Position numbers and translations under genes: made by a program. DNA of 64,000 nucleotides, taken from positions 33,862,620-33,926,619 of the forward strand of contig NC_061511.1 of the NCBI RefSeq assembly GCF_022539505.1, in the 5' to 3' direction. This stretch comes from Lolium rigidum (lineage: Eukaryota > Streptophyta > Magnoliopsida > Poales > Poaceae). The notes under the pieces are model-generated. The model made no database searches, was not told the origin of the DNA, and saw only the letters and a program-made list of their open reading frames with translations. Positions 1 to 10,934 of this stretch are shown here, piece by piece; the first letter of the stretch is position 1, and every line of letters starts with the position of its first letter.

Positions 1-264
1 AGGCAATAATAAAAGTGGTTATTATATATCTTTATGTTTATGATAAATGTTTATATACCATGCTATAATTGTATTAATCGAAACATTGATACATGTGTGA
101 TATGAAAACAACAATGAGTCCCTAGTAAGCCTCTTATCTAGCTTGTTGATTAATAGATGATTAGTTTCATAATCATGAACATGGGATGTTATTAATAACA
201 AGGTTATATCATTATATGAATGATGTAATGGACACACCCAATTAAGCGTAGCATAAGATCACGT
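1..264 (+). mobile_element. Angela/BARE-like Copia LTR, 5' part (interrupted)
   Basis: The first bases match, from memory of the family, the start of the Triticeae Angela/BARE/WIS LTR about 20 bases after its TGTTGG end. The window therefore opens inside the LTR. The sequence stops at 264 where a Gypsy element begins and resumes at 7136. The joined LTR is about 1.73 kb here, about 1.75 kb with the missing start, which is the usual length. The first 5' bases lie outside the window, so its TSD cannot be tested. Confidence 0.82.
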
Positions 265-1989
265 TGATACGTCTCCGACGTATCGATAATTTCTTATGTT
301 CCATGCCACATTATTGATGATATCTAAATGTTTTATGCACACTTTATGTCATTATTATGCGTTTTCCGGAACTAACCTATTGACGAGATGCCGAAGTGCC
401 AGTTCCTGTTTTCTGCTGTTTTTGGTTTCAGAAATCCTAGTAAGGAAATATTCTCGGAATTGGACGAAATCAACGCTCAGGTTCCTATTTTTGCACGAAG
501 CTTCCAGAAGACCGGAGGGGAGACGAAGTGGGGCCATGGGGCGCCGACACAGTAAGGCGGCGCGGCCAAGGGGGGGCCCGCGCCGCCCTAGTGTGTGGCC
601 CCCTTGTCAGGCCTCCGACTCCGCCCTTCCGCCTACTTAAAGCCTCCGTCGCGAAAACCCTACCACGTTCGACGAAACCAGAGAAAACCTTCCAGAGCCG
701 CCGCCATCGCGAAGCCAAGATCTGGGGGACAGGAGTCTCTGTTCCGGCATGCCGCCGGGACGGGGAAGTGCCCCGGAAGGCTTCTCCATCGACACCACCG
801 CCATCTCCATCAACGCTGCTGTCTCCCATGAGGAGGGAGTAGTTCTCCATCGAGGCTCGGGGCTGTACCGGTAGCTATGTGGTTAATCTCTCTCCTATGT
901 GCTTCAATACAATAATCTCATGAGCTGCCTTACATGATTGAGATTCATATGATGATGCTTGTAATCTAGATGTCATTATGCTAGTCAAGTGGGTTTTACT
1001 TATGTGATCTCCGGAGACTCCTTGTCCCACGTGTGTAAAGGTGACAGTGTGTGCACCGTGTGGATCTCTTAGGCTATATTTCACGGAATACTTATTCACT
1101 GTTATGAATGGCATAGTGAAGTGCTTATTTATATCTCTTTATGATTGCAATGTGTTTTGTATCACAATTTATCTGCGTGCTACTCTAGTGATGTTATTAA
1201 AGTAGTTTATTCCTCCCGCACGGTGTAATGGTGACGAGTGTGTGCATCGTGTAGTACTTGGCGTAGGCTATGATTGTGATCTCTTGTAGATTATGAAGTT
1301 AACTATTGCTATGATAGTATTGATGTGATCTATTCCTCCTTTCGTAGTGTGAAGGTGACGAGTGTGCATGCTATGTTAGTACTTGGTTTGGTTATGTTGA
1401 TCTGTCATGCACTCTAAGGTTATTTAAACATGAACATTGAATATTGTGGAGCTTGTTAACTCCGGCATTGAGGGTTCGTGTAATCCTACACGATTAGTGG
1501 TGTTCATCATCCAACAAGAGGGTGTAGAGTCTAGCATCTATCTATTTATTTTGTTATGTGATCAATGTTGAGAGTGTCCACTAGTGAAAGTATGATCCCT
1601 AGGCCTTGTTCCTAAATATCGCTATCGCTGCTTGTTTACTTGTTTTATCGCATCTATACTTCCTGCAATATTACCACCATCAACCACACACCAGTCCTGG
1701 ACAGCAAAGCACTTTTCCGGTGCCGTTGCTACTGCTCGCATTTATTCATACCACCTGTATTTCACTATCTCTTCGCCGAACTAGTGCACCTATTAGGTGT
1801 GTTGGGGACACAAGAGACTTCTTGCTTTGTGGTTGCGGGGTTGCATGAGAGGGATATCTTTGACCTCTTCCTCCCTGAGTTCGATAAACCTTGGGTGATG
1901 CACTTAAGGGAAACTTGTTGCTGTTCTACAAACCTCTGCTCTTGGAGGCCCAACACTGTCTACAAGAATAGAAGCTCCCATAGACATCA
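265..1989 (+). repeat. 5' LTR of Gypsy-1
   Basis: 1725 bp, starting TGATACGTC and ending GTAGACATCA-like. It begins with a short inverted repeat (TGATACGTC/GACGTATC). The GC-rich part at about 530-840 precedes the likely transcription start; a TATA-like CTACTTAAAG sits near 632-641. A PBS-like copy (CACTTTTCCGGTGCCGTTGC, 1710-1729) lies inside the LTR, which is unusual. ORFs across the GC-rich part look like chance. Confidence 0.92.
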
Positions 1990-1999
1990 AGCACTTTTC

Positions 2000-2017
2000 T
2001 GGCGCCGTTGCCAGGGA
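2000..2017 (+). promoter_or_regulatory. Primer-binding site (tRNA-Asp) of Gypsy-1
   Basis: TGGCGCCGTTGCCAGGGA, ten bases after the 5' LTR, is complementary to the 3' end of plant tRNA-Asp apart from one A for G. A second, better-matching copy lies at 2069-2085 (TGGCGCCGTTGCCGGGG), in a roughly 68 bp tandem duplication. Either could prime minus-strand synthesis. Confidence 0.85.
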
Positions 2018-2221
2018 GGAAAGGTAAACGGCACTCACACACCGGACCCCGGCAACTAGCCACTTTTCTGGCGCCGTTGCCGGGGAGGAAAGGTAAAAGG
2101 CATTCATACTCCGGTCTCAGGTAAAGTACTTTTCTGTTGCCGTTGTGTGTGTGCTCGAAGCTATTTTCTTTAGATCCTGCAATTGCATCTGTTTGTTTCT
2201 TGTTTACACTAGTTTGGCATA

Positions 2222-2947
2222 ATGGACAACAATGAGCTTCTTATTCTATTTCCTGATTTAAGACATGGATGGTTTGATGCGAAAATTAAAAAACCCATGG
2301 AACATATTAGCATGAACACTTTGAATACCATTGTTGCTAATGATATAGAAAGTTCTAAGCTTGGGGAAGCTGGTTTTGATGAGCATGATCTTTTTAGTCC
2401 CCCAAGCATTGAGGAGAAAATTTGCTTTGATGATACTTTGCCTCCTATTTATGATGATTATAATGATATTGGTCTTTTAGTACCGCCTGTTATGGAGGAT
2501 AAATTTGATTATGATTACAATATGCCTCCTATATTTGATGATGAGAATAATAATGATAGCTACTTTGTTGAATTTGCTCCCACTACAACTAATAAAATTG
2601 ATTATGCCTATGTGGAGAGTAATAATTTTATGCATGAGACTCATGATAAGAATACTTTATGTGATAGTTATATTGTTGAGTTTGCTCATGTTGCTACTGA
2701 AAGTTATTATGAGAGAGGGAAACATGGGTATATGCATCTTAATAATATTAAGTTTCCCCTCTTTATGTTGAGAATCTTGAAGTTACTCGTGTTTTATCCT
2801 CTCATGCTTGTCACTTTGTTCTTCATGAATTCATTTGTGTACAAGATTCCTTTTCATAGGAAGCATGTTAGGCTTAAATTTGTTTTGAATTTGCCTCTTG
2901 ATGCTCTCTTTTGCTTCAAATACTATTTCTTGCGAGTGCATCATTAA
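2222..2947 (+). CDS. Internal ORF of Gypsy-1, unknown function, one likely membrane segment
   Basis: 241 codons with an intact frame. Residues 1-170 are acidic and rich in Asp, Asn and Tyr, with repeated D-D and PP-I/V motifs (several P-P-x-x-D-D-type repeats). Residues about 175-208 form a strongly hydrophobic stretch with Leu/Phe/Met, followed by a basic segment (HRKHVRLK) and a second moderately hydrophobic stretch to the end. There is no zinc knuckle, protease or RT motif, so I see no standard gag or pol. It lies alone between the tandem PBS region and a long non-coding 3' region. It could be a remnant of the extra ORF of Athila-type elements, but that is inference. It would be transcribed from the 5' LTR. 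Confidence 0.6.
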   Translation: MDNNELLILFPDLRHGWFDAKIKKPMEHISMNTLNTIVANDIESSKLGEAGFDEHDLFSPPSIEEKICFDDTLPPIYDDYNDIGLLVPPVMEDKFDYDYNMPPIFDDENNNDSYFVEFAPTTTNKIDYAYVESNNFMHETHDKNTLCDSYIVEFAHVATESYYERGKHGYMHLNNIKFPLFMLRILKLLVFYPLMLVTLFFMNSFVYKIPFHRKHVRLKFVLNLPLDALFCFKYYFLRVHH

Positions 2948-5368
2948 AACTGCTGAGCCCATCTTAATGGCTATAAAGAAAGAACTTCTTGGGAGATAAC
3001 CCATGTGTTTATTTTGCTACAGTAATTTTATTTTGTATTTGTGTCTTGGAAGTTGTTACTACTGTAGCAACCTCTCCTTATCTTATTTTTATTGCATTGT
3101 TGTGCCAAGTAAAGTCTTTGATAGTAAGGTTCATACTAGATTTGGATTACTGCGCAGAAACAGATTTCTTGCTGTCACGAATCTGGGCCTAATTCTCTGT
3201 AGGTAACTCAGAAAATTATGCCAATTTACGTGCGTGATCCTCAGATATGTACGCAACTTTCATTCAATTTGAGCATTTTCATTTGAACAAGTCTGGCGCC
3301 TCTTTAAAATTCGTCTTTACGGACTGTTCTGTTTTGACAGATTCTGCCTTTTATTTCGCATTGCCTCTTTCACTGTGTTGGATGGATTCCTTTGTTCCAT
3401 TATCTTCCAGTAGCTTTGAGCAATGTCCAGAAGTGTTAAGAATGATTGTGTCACCTCTGAACATGTAAATTTTTGATTATGCACTAACCCTCTAATGAGT
3501 TTGTTTTGAGTTTGGTGTGGAGGAAGTTTTCAAGGGTCAAGAGAGGAGGATGATACAATATGATCAAGGAGAGTGAAAGCTCTAAGCTTGGGGATGCCCC
3601 GGTGGTTCACCCCTGCATATTTTAAGAAGACTCAAGCGTCTAAGCTTGGGTATGCCCAAGGCATCCCCTTCTTCATCGACAACATTATCAGGTTCCTCCC
3701 CTGAAACTATATTTGTATTCCATCACATCTTATGTGCTTTGCTTGGAGCGTCGGTTTGTTTTTGTTTTTGTTTTGTTTGAATAAAATGGATCCTAGCATT
3801 CATTGTGTGGGAGAGAGACACGCTCCGCTGTTGCATATGGACAAGTATGTCCTTAGGCTTTACTCATAGTATTCATGGCGAAGGTTGAATATTCTTCGTT
3901 AAATTGTTATATGGTTGGAATTGGGAAATGCTACATGTAGTAATTCTAAAATGTCTTGAATAATTTGACTTGGCAATTGTTGTGCTCATGTTTAAGCTCT
4001 TGCATCATATACTTTGCACCTATTAATGAAGAAACACCTAGAGCTTGCTAAATTTGGTTTTCATATTTGGTCTCTCTAAAGTCTAGATAATTTCTAGTAT
4101 TGAGTTTTGAACAACAAGGAAGACGGTGTAGAGTCTTATAATGTTTACAATATGTCTTTTATGTGAGTTTTGCTGCACCGGTTCATCCTTGTGTTTGTTT
4201 CAAATAACCTTGCTAGCCTAAACCTTGTATCGAGAGGGAATACTTCTCATGCATCCAAAATCCTTGAGCCAACCACTATGCCATTTGTGTCCACCATACC
4301 TACCTACTACATGGTATTTCTTCGCCATTCCAAAGTAAATTGCTTGAGTGCTACCTTTAAACAATTCAAAATTTATTACCTCTGATTTGTGTCAATGTTT
4401 TATAGCTCATGAGGAAGTATGTGGTGTTTATCTTTCAATCTAGTTGGGCAACTTTCACCAATGGACTAGTGGCTTCATCCGCTTATCCAATAATTTTGCA
4501 AAAAGAGCTGGCAATGGGATTCCCAGTCCCAAATTAATTAACCAAAATAGACACTCCTCCATGGTATGTGATTGTTGGACGGCACCCGAAGGATTCGGTT
4601 AGCCATGGCTTGAGAAAGCAAAGGTGGGGAGGAGTGTCATCGTCATCTAAATAAAACTAAAATAAAAAGGCACTCCTTCATGGTATGAGATTGTTGGCAG
4701 GCGCCCGAGGATTCGGTTAGCCATGGTTTGTGAAAGAAAGGTTGGAAGGAGTGCCACCCAAAAATAAAATAAAATGGGAGCCGCTCTTTGAAGGTTTGTC
4801 TGGCAAGGGGGTTAGAGTGCCCACTACCATTCGTTGACAACAACAAACACCTCTCAAAATTTTACTTTTATGCTCTCTTTATGTTTTCAAAACCAAAGCT
4901 CTAGCACAAATATAGCAATCAATGCTTCCATCCGCGAAGGGCCATTCTTTTACCTTTTATGTTGAGTCAGTTCACCTATCTCTCTCCACCTCAAGAAGCA
5001 AACACTTGTGTGAACTGTGCATTGATTCCTACATACTTGCATATTGCACTTGTTATATTACTTTGCATTGACAACTATCCATGAGATATACATGTTATAA
5101 GTTGAAAGCAACCGCTGAAACTTAATCTTCCTTTGTGTTGCTTCAATACCTTTACTTTGATTTATTGCTTTATGAGTTAACTCTTATGCAAGACTTATTG
5201 ATGCTTGTCTTGAAAGTACTATTCATGAAAAGTCTTTGCTTTATGATTCATTTGTTTACTCATGTCATTACCATTGTTTTGATCGCTGCATTCATTACAT
5301 GTGTTTACAATAGTATGATCAAGGTTATGATGGCATGTCACTCCAGAAATTATCTTTGTTATCGTTTA
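2948..5368 (+). other. Non-coding 3' internal region of Gypsy-1
   Basis: About 2.4 kb with no convincing ORF. It is homologous to two other stretches in the window: 56835-59440 on the minus strand and 61380-63995 on the plus strand. It starts with two small conserved stem-loops (2956-2972 and 2990-3003). The motif AAGCTTGGGGATGC recurs near 3594-3607 and again just before the 3' LTR. Such a long conserved non-coding tail suggests cis-acting RNA functions; that is inference. Confidence 0.7.
2956..3003 (+). other. Two conserved stem-loops after the ORF
   Basis: AGCC (2956-2959) can pair with GGCT (2969-2972), and TGGG (2990-2993) with CCCA (3000-3003). The homologous site at 61395-61442 has CGCC/GGCG in the first stem (pairing kept with a changed base pair) and the same TGGG/CCCA in the second with a slightly different loop. 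Confidence 0.4.
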
Positions 5369-5405
5369 CCTGCTCGGGACGAGCAGGAACTAAGCTTGGG
5401 GATGC
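5369..5405 (+). promoter_or_regulatory. Hairpin and polypurine tract before the 3' LTR of Gypsy-1
   Basis: CCTGCTCG (5369-5376) and CGAGCAGG (5380-5387) form a perfect 8 bp stem with a 3 nt loop. It is followed by AAGCTTGGGGATGC up to the LTR start, the presumed plus-strand primer site. The same layout is found at three related Gypsy copies in the window. Confidence 0.6.
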
Positions 5406-7130
5406 TGATACGTCTCCGACGTATCGATAATTTCTTATGTTCCATGCCACATTATTGATGATATCTACATGTTTTATGCACACTTTATGTCATTATTATG
5501 CGTTTTCCGGAACTAACCTATTGACGAGATGCCGAAGTGCCAGTTCTCGTTTTCTCGCTGTTTTTGGTTTCAGAAATCCTAGTAAGGAAATATTCTCGGA
5601 ATTGGACGAAATCAACGCCCAGGTTCCTATTTTTGCACGAAGCTTCCAGAAGACCGGAGGGGAGACGAAGTGGGGCCACGGGGCGCCGACACAGTAAGGC
5701 GGCGCGGCCAAGGGGGGCCCGCGCCGCCCTAGTGTGTGGCCCCCCTGTCAGGCCTCCGACTCCGCCCTTCCGCCTACTTAAAGCCTCCGTGGCGAAAACC
5801 CTACCACGTTCGACGAAACCAGAGAAAACCTTCCAGAGCCGCCGCCATCGCGAAGCCAAGATCTGGGGGACAGGAGTCTCTATTCCGGCACGCCGCCGGG
5901 ACGGGGAAGTGCCCCCGGAAGGCTTCTCCATCGACACCACCGCCATCTCCATCAACGCTGCTGTCTCCCATGAGGAGGGAGTAGTTCTCCATCGAGGCTC
6001 GGGGCTGCACCGGTAGCTATGTGGTTAATCTCTCTCCTATGTGCTTCAATACAATAATCTCATGAGCTGCCTTACATGATTGAGATTCATATGATGATGC
6101 TTGTAATCTAGATGTCATTATGCTAGTCAAGTGGGTTTTACTTATGTGATCTCCGGAGACTCCTTGTCCCACGTGTGTAAAGGTGACAGTGTGTGCACCG
6201 TGTGGGTCTCTTAGGCTATATTTCACAGAATACTTATTCACCGTTATGAATGGCATAGTGAAGTGCTTATTTATATCTCTTTATGATTGCAATGTGTTTT
6301 GTATCACAATTTATCTGCGTGCTACTCTAGTGATGTTATTAAAGTAGTTTATTCCTCCCGCACGGTGTAATGGTGACGAGTGTGTGCATCGTGTAGTACT
6401 TGGTGTAGGCTATGATTGTGATCTCTTGTAGATTATGAAGTTAACTATTGCTATGATAGTATTGATGTGATCTATTCCTCCTTTCGTAGTGTGAAGGTGA
6501 CAGTGTGCATGCTATGTTAGTACTTGGTTTGGTTATGTTGATCTGTCATGCACTCTAAGGTTATTTAAACATGAACATTGAATATTGTGGAGCTTGTTAA
6601 CTCCGGCATTGAGGGTTCGTGTAATCCTACACGGTTAGTGGTGTTCATCATCCAACAAGAGGGTGTAGAGTCTAGCATCTATCTATTTATTCTGTTATGT
6701 GATCAATGTTGAGAGTGTCCACTAGTGAAAGTATGATCCCTAGGCCTTGTTCCTAAATATCGCTATCGCTGCTTGTTTACTGTTTTACTGCATCTATACT
6801 TCCTGCAATATTACCACCATCAACCACACACCAGTCCTGGACAGCAAAGCACTTTTCTGGTGCCGTTGCTACTGCTCGCATTTATTCATACCACCTGATA
6901 TTTCACTATCTCTTCGCCGAACTAGTGCACCTATTAGGTGTGTTGGGGACACAAGAGACTTCTTGCTTTGTGGTTGCATGGTTGCATGAGAGGGATATCT
7001 TTGACCTCTTCCTCCCTGAGTTCGATAAACCTTGGGTGATCCACTTAAGGGAAACTTGCTGCTGTTCTACAAACCTCTGCTCTTGGAGGCCCAACACTGT
7101 CTACAAGAATATAAGCTCCCGTAGACATCA
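5406..7130 (+). repeat. 3' LTR of Gypsy-1
   Basis: 1725 bp, same length as the 5' LTR, with scattered substitutions and compensating 1-base indels. It also carries the internal PBS-like motif (about 6850-6869). It ends ...GTAGACATCA, immediately followed by the CACGT TSD. Confidence 0.92.
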
Positions 7131-7135
7131 CACGT

Positions 7136-8599
7136 CATTAATTTATTTGCTATAAGCTTTCGATACATAGTTACCTAGTCCTTTCGACCATGAGATCATG
7201 GAAATCACTTATACCGGAAAGGTACTTTGATTACATCAAACGCCACTGCGTAAATGGGTGGTTATAAAGGTGGGATTAATTATCCGGAAAGTATGAGTTG
7301 AGGCATATGGATCAACAGTGGGATTTGTCCATCCCGATGACGGATAGATATACTCTGGGCCCTCTCGGTGCATATGAATAAGTTCATAAGAGACCACATA
7401 CCACGGTACGAGTAAAGAGTACTTGTCCGGAGACGAGGTTGAACAAGGTATAGAGTGATACCGATGATCAAACCTCGGACAAGTAAAATATCGCGTGACA
7501 AAGGGAATTGGTATCGTATGTGAATGGTTCATTCGATCACTAAGTCATCGTTGAATGTGTGGGAGCCATTATGGATCTCTAGATCCCGCTATTGGTTATT
7601 GGTCGGAGAGAGTTCTCACCCATGTCCACATAGTTCACGAACTGTAGGGTGACACACTTAAGGTTTGATGTTGTAATAGTAGAACTTGAATATGGAATGG
7701 AGTTCGAAGTATTGTTCAAAGTCGATGGGATCCCGAACATCACGAGGAGTTCCGGAATGGTCCGGAGAATAAGATTCATATATAGGAAGTCATATTCCAA
7801 GTTTGGAAATGATCCGGTGCATTTATGGAAGGTTCTAGAAGGTTCTAGAAAAGTCCGGAAGAAATCACTAAGGAAGGAAGAGTCCCGGAGGGACTCCACC
7901 TCCCCATGGCCGGCCAACCCTAGAGTGGGGAGTCCAAGGTGGACTCCACCAAGGGGGCCGGCCACCCCCCTTCATGGAAGGGTGGGAATCCCACTTGGGT
8001 GGGAGTCCCACCTTGGATAGGTTTCCCTACTACATGGAAAGTTCTTGAGTTGGGGTCTTATTCGAAGACTTGTAGTCCAACACTTGGGGTTCCACCTATA
8101 TAATGAGGGGCATAGGGGAGGGGGCCGACCACCACAAAAAGCCACAAGCTGGCCGCACCCCTTGAGGCCGGCCACCCCCTCTCCCAAACCCTAGCCGCCC
8201 CCTCTCTCCTCCACCTCTCCCGCACGCTAAGCGAAGCTCCACCGGAGATCTCCATCGCCACCGCCACCACGCCGTCGTGCTGCCGGAGTCAAGGAGGAGC
8301 TACTACTTCATCTGCCCGCTGGAACGGGGAGAAGGACGTCATCTTCATCAACACCGAACGTGTGACCGAGTACGGAGGTGCTGCCCGATTGTAGCACCGT
8401 CAAGATCTTCTACGCGCTTTTGAAAGCAGCAAGTGATCGTCTACCGCAGCAACAAGAGCCTCATCTTGTAGGCCTTGGAAATCTTCAAGGGTGAGTCGCG
8501 ATCATCTCCTCGTTGCTCCCATCTTCTAGATTGCATCTTGGCTTGGTTTGCGTTCTCGCGGTAGGAAATTTTTTGTTTTCTATGCAACGTATCCCTACA
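7136..8599 (+). mobile_element. Angela/BARE-like Copia LTR, 3' part
   Basis: Continuation of the LTR in 1-264. It ends CTATGCAACG...CTACA, the usual end of this family. A TATATAA box at 8097-8103 is the likely LTR promoter. No TGGTATCAGAGC primer site follows; FAR1-like coding sequence starts at once. This is therefore either a solo LTR or the 3' LTR of an element lying upstream of the window. Confidence 0.85.
8097..8103 (+). promoter_or_regulatory. TATA box of the Angela-like LTR
   Basis: TATATAA in the context CCACCTATATAATGAGG, in the middle of the LTR, followed by a C-rich leader. This is the usual place of the LTR core promoter. Confidence 0.6.
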
Positions 8600-10592
8600 T
8601 TTGCGTGAGAAGTGGGCTGCGGTGTACCGCAATGATTAATTTTCCGCTGACATGACCTCAACACAAAGAAGCGAAGGTATGAACAATGTATTCAAAAAAC
8701 AATTTCGCAAGAAGCTCTGTCTTTTAGAGCTCGTAGTAGAATATGAGAAGTGTGCTGCTAGCCTTCGTGAAAATGAACTAGATGCGGATTTCAAGTCATG
8801 GAAGTCTAAACCGGTCCCTTTTGTAAGAAATTTACCTATGTTGAAGACTGCTGCTGAGTCATATACAAGGAGGATTTATAGTGATTTTGAGGAGGAGTTC
8901 AAACAACAACATTCAGTCAAGTGCGAAATTGTTTCCACAGTTGGAACAATCAGAACATATAAGGTTATGGCGATGCAACTTGAGGATGACGCACTAGTTA
9001 CCTTCAACCATGAGAATGTGACCATATCATGTTCCTGTAGAAAGTACGAATCCAAAGGTATGCAATCAGATTTTGACAATTTTTTAGTATATGATAATAT
9101 TTCATAACATGTGTGTATTTATGTCATAGGTCTGTTATGCAAGCATGCACTCCGAGTGTTCAAGATCAATGAGGTTATCACTTTGCCATCACAATATATA
9201 CTGCACAGATGGACAAAATATGCAAAAAGAGGTTATTCTTCGAATAACCCCGACAATCCTCAAGAAACTTTACAAACACGTGCTGCTCGGATTTCTCGGA
9301 AAGCAACCGCTGTTGCACTTAAGTGCTCTGTTTCAGAAGAGCTACTTGTAGAATTAGAGAAAGCTATAGATATGCTAGATCTAGAAGCAGATGAATCACT
9401 AAGCCAAAGAGGACCTGCCAAACCTGAAAGTGTTGCTATGAATTCAAATGTGTGCAGTGAAAATTTAACCAACGCAAACATATCATTTAAAGTTCTCCAA
9501 GCAATAAAAGGTCCAATGGTAAAGAGAGCAAAATATGCACTTGAAAAGAAAGGAACAAAGAAGGCAAAGAGTGGAACAAAGAAGCCAAAATCTGGAACAA
9601 AAAAAGGTAGTGCTACACTAACTATTCTTTCTCTCACTATTAGACAAGCAGTAAAGTTCGCCTCGTTTATATGGTTCATCAATAGCAGGTGCTGGAAACA
9701 AAGTAAAGGCGGATCCTCCGGTCGGAGAAGGCCCTCAACAGTTTACGGTAAGACAAATTACTACCGGTTCTTTAATATGTTTCATGCAATACAACTGTGC
9801 CATAATTTTTTGAAATATTTTAATACTTATGATGACACAGGGAACTTTTGACGCAAGTACAACAACTAATATAGAAATTCCACACATCTCAAATAATATG
9901 TACCAGGGACAGAGTCCTCTACAGTTTACCGTAAGACAGATGCACGAGGTTTTTAAAATTGTATTCATGTAATTTAACTGTACCACAAGAACTCAAGACA
10001 ATGTCCTACGAGACATCAATCTTTTCAGGCAGGAGCAGGTTCTAATATTACAATGCCGCACTTCTCTAATAATATGTTTCATGGACAAGGTCCTCTACAA
10101 TTTACTGTAAGACAAGTTACTAAAGTTTTTCTTACATTTTTATGTAACATAATTTTGCAAGAACAACTGTAAACAATTTACTAACTTTTCATGACACATG
10201 AAACTTTTCAGGAAGGAACAAGCTCTAATGTTACAATGCCACACTTTTCTAATAATATGTTTCATGGACAAGGTCCCTTACAATTTGCCGTAAGACAAAT
10301 TACTCTATTTTTTCTGACATTTTCATGCAACATAATTATAAAACAAACCCTCTGAACAATTTCCTAACTTTTCATTGCACAGGGATCTTTTGAGGCAGGC
10401 ACAAGTTCTAATAGTACAGTACCACACTTCACAAATACTAATTTTTATGGGGATTCTTCGACCATGTTTTGTCCATTCATCCAAGGAGGATACACTGAAC
10501 TTGTACTTCAAACTGATCAAGCTTCGGAGGTGCTGCACCCTTCGCGAAGATTGGATTTTGATCAACCTAATCCTGGAGGACAGAAGGAGTAG
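8600..10592 (+). pseudogene. Truncated FAR1/FHY3-related (FRS) gene with SWIM zinc finger and repeated micro-exons
   Basis: FAR1-related proteins are DNA-binding factors derived from MULE transposases. The Angela-like LTR cuts off the N-terminal part. Coding sequence starts at 8601 with the end of the MULE transposase domain, containing an in-frame TAA (8637-8639) and then TSTQRSEGMN. The SWIM finger (C-S-C ... L-C-K-H) is split by a 72 bp GT-AG intron (9058-9129). Predicted exons are 8601-9057, 9130-9606, 9689-9747, 9841-9930, 10029-10106, 10212-10289 and 10383-10592. All join in frame, and all introns are GT-AG. Exon 2 ends with a Lys-rich repeat (GTKKAKS, GTKKPKS). Exons 4-7 are tandem copies of one unit (PHxSNNM, GQGPLQFT). 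The stop is TAG at 10590-10592. Apart from the truncation and one nonsense codon the gene looks little decayed. Confidence 0.85.
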
Positions 10593-10930
10593 GCATAGTA
10601 GTACCTTTTTCCTTCTTCTGGTCAATGTATAAATGTTAGTTGTACAACCAAAATTTACATAATGTTGCACTCGATCATTATAGTGAGTACTTCTTACCAA
10701 ACGATGCAGTAGGCTTCCAGTGGTTGCGTTCTCCACCTGCACTCAAGTATGAGCTCAAGCCCATTGACAAATATAGGTCGTGTCAAGAATTCTGAAGTAT
10801 TAATGGGTACATTCTAGCGGTAGGATTACACTTTTCAGTAAAATATTGCAAATAATCTTATACTTGAGGGGAAAAACCATATGTTCATTCATTCATCAAT
10901 CCAAATATAGACATATAGCACACAGAACAA
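10593..10930. other. Downstream flank of the FRS gene
   Basis: AT-rich sequence, probably 3' UTR and intergenic. I see no ORF with family features, no repeat ends and no RNA gene. Confidence 0.4.
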
Positions 10931-10934
10931 TTAT

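Larger units (their letters stand above)
265..7130 (+). mobile_element. Gypsy-1: complete non-autonomous Athila-lineage LTR retrotransposon
   Basis: A 6866 bp element with two 1725 bp LTRs (TGATACG...CA), a primer-binding site complementary to the 3' end of tRNA-Asp, and a flanking 5 bp TSD CACGT (260-264 and 7131-7135). It lies inside the Angela-like LTR. The internal domain (1990-5405) encodes one 241-residue ORF and no recognisable protease, reverse transcriptase or integrase, so it must have depended on another element for mobility. The LTRs differ at roughly 25-30 positions by eye (about 1.5%), so the insertion is fairly recent. The tRNA-Asp primer site and the LTR ends are typical of Athila-lineage families of Pooideae. 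I do not assign a family name. Confidence 0.93.

Noticed and set aside
485..850. Overlapping ORFs in the GC-rich part of the Gypsy-1 LTR (both strands), and the same at 5518-6016
   Set aside because: They follow base composition, change frame between the two LTRs through small indels, and show no protein family motif.
2000..2085. tRNA-Asp-like sequence
   Set aside because: Only the complement of the tRNA 3' end is present; these are retrotransposon primer sites, not tRNA genes. The same applies to 53019 and 54911.
10323..10742. 139-codon minus ORF over the last FRS exon
   Set aside because: Antisense shadow of the better supported FAR1-like exons.
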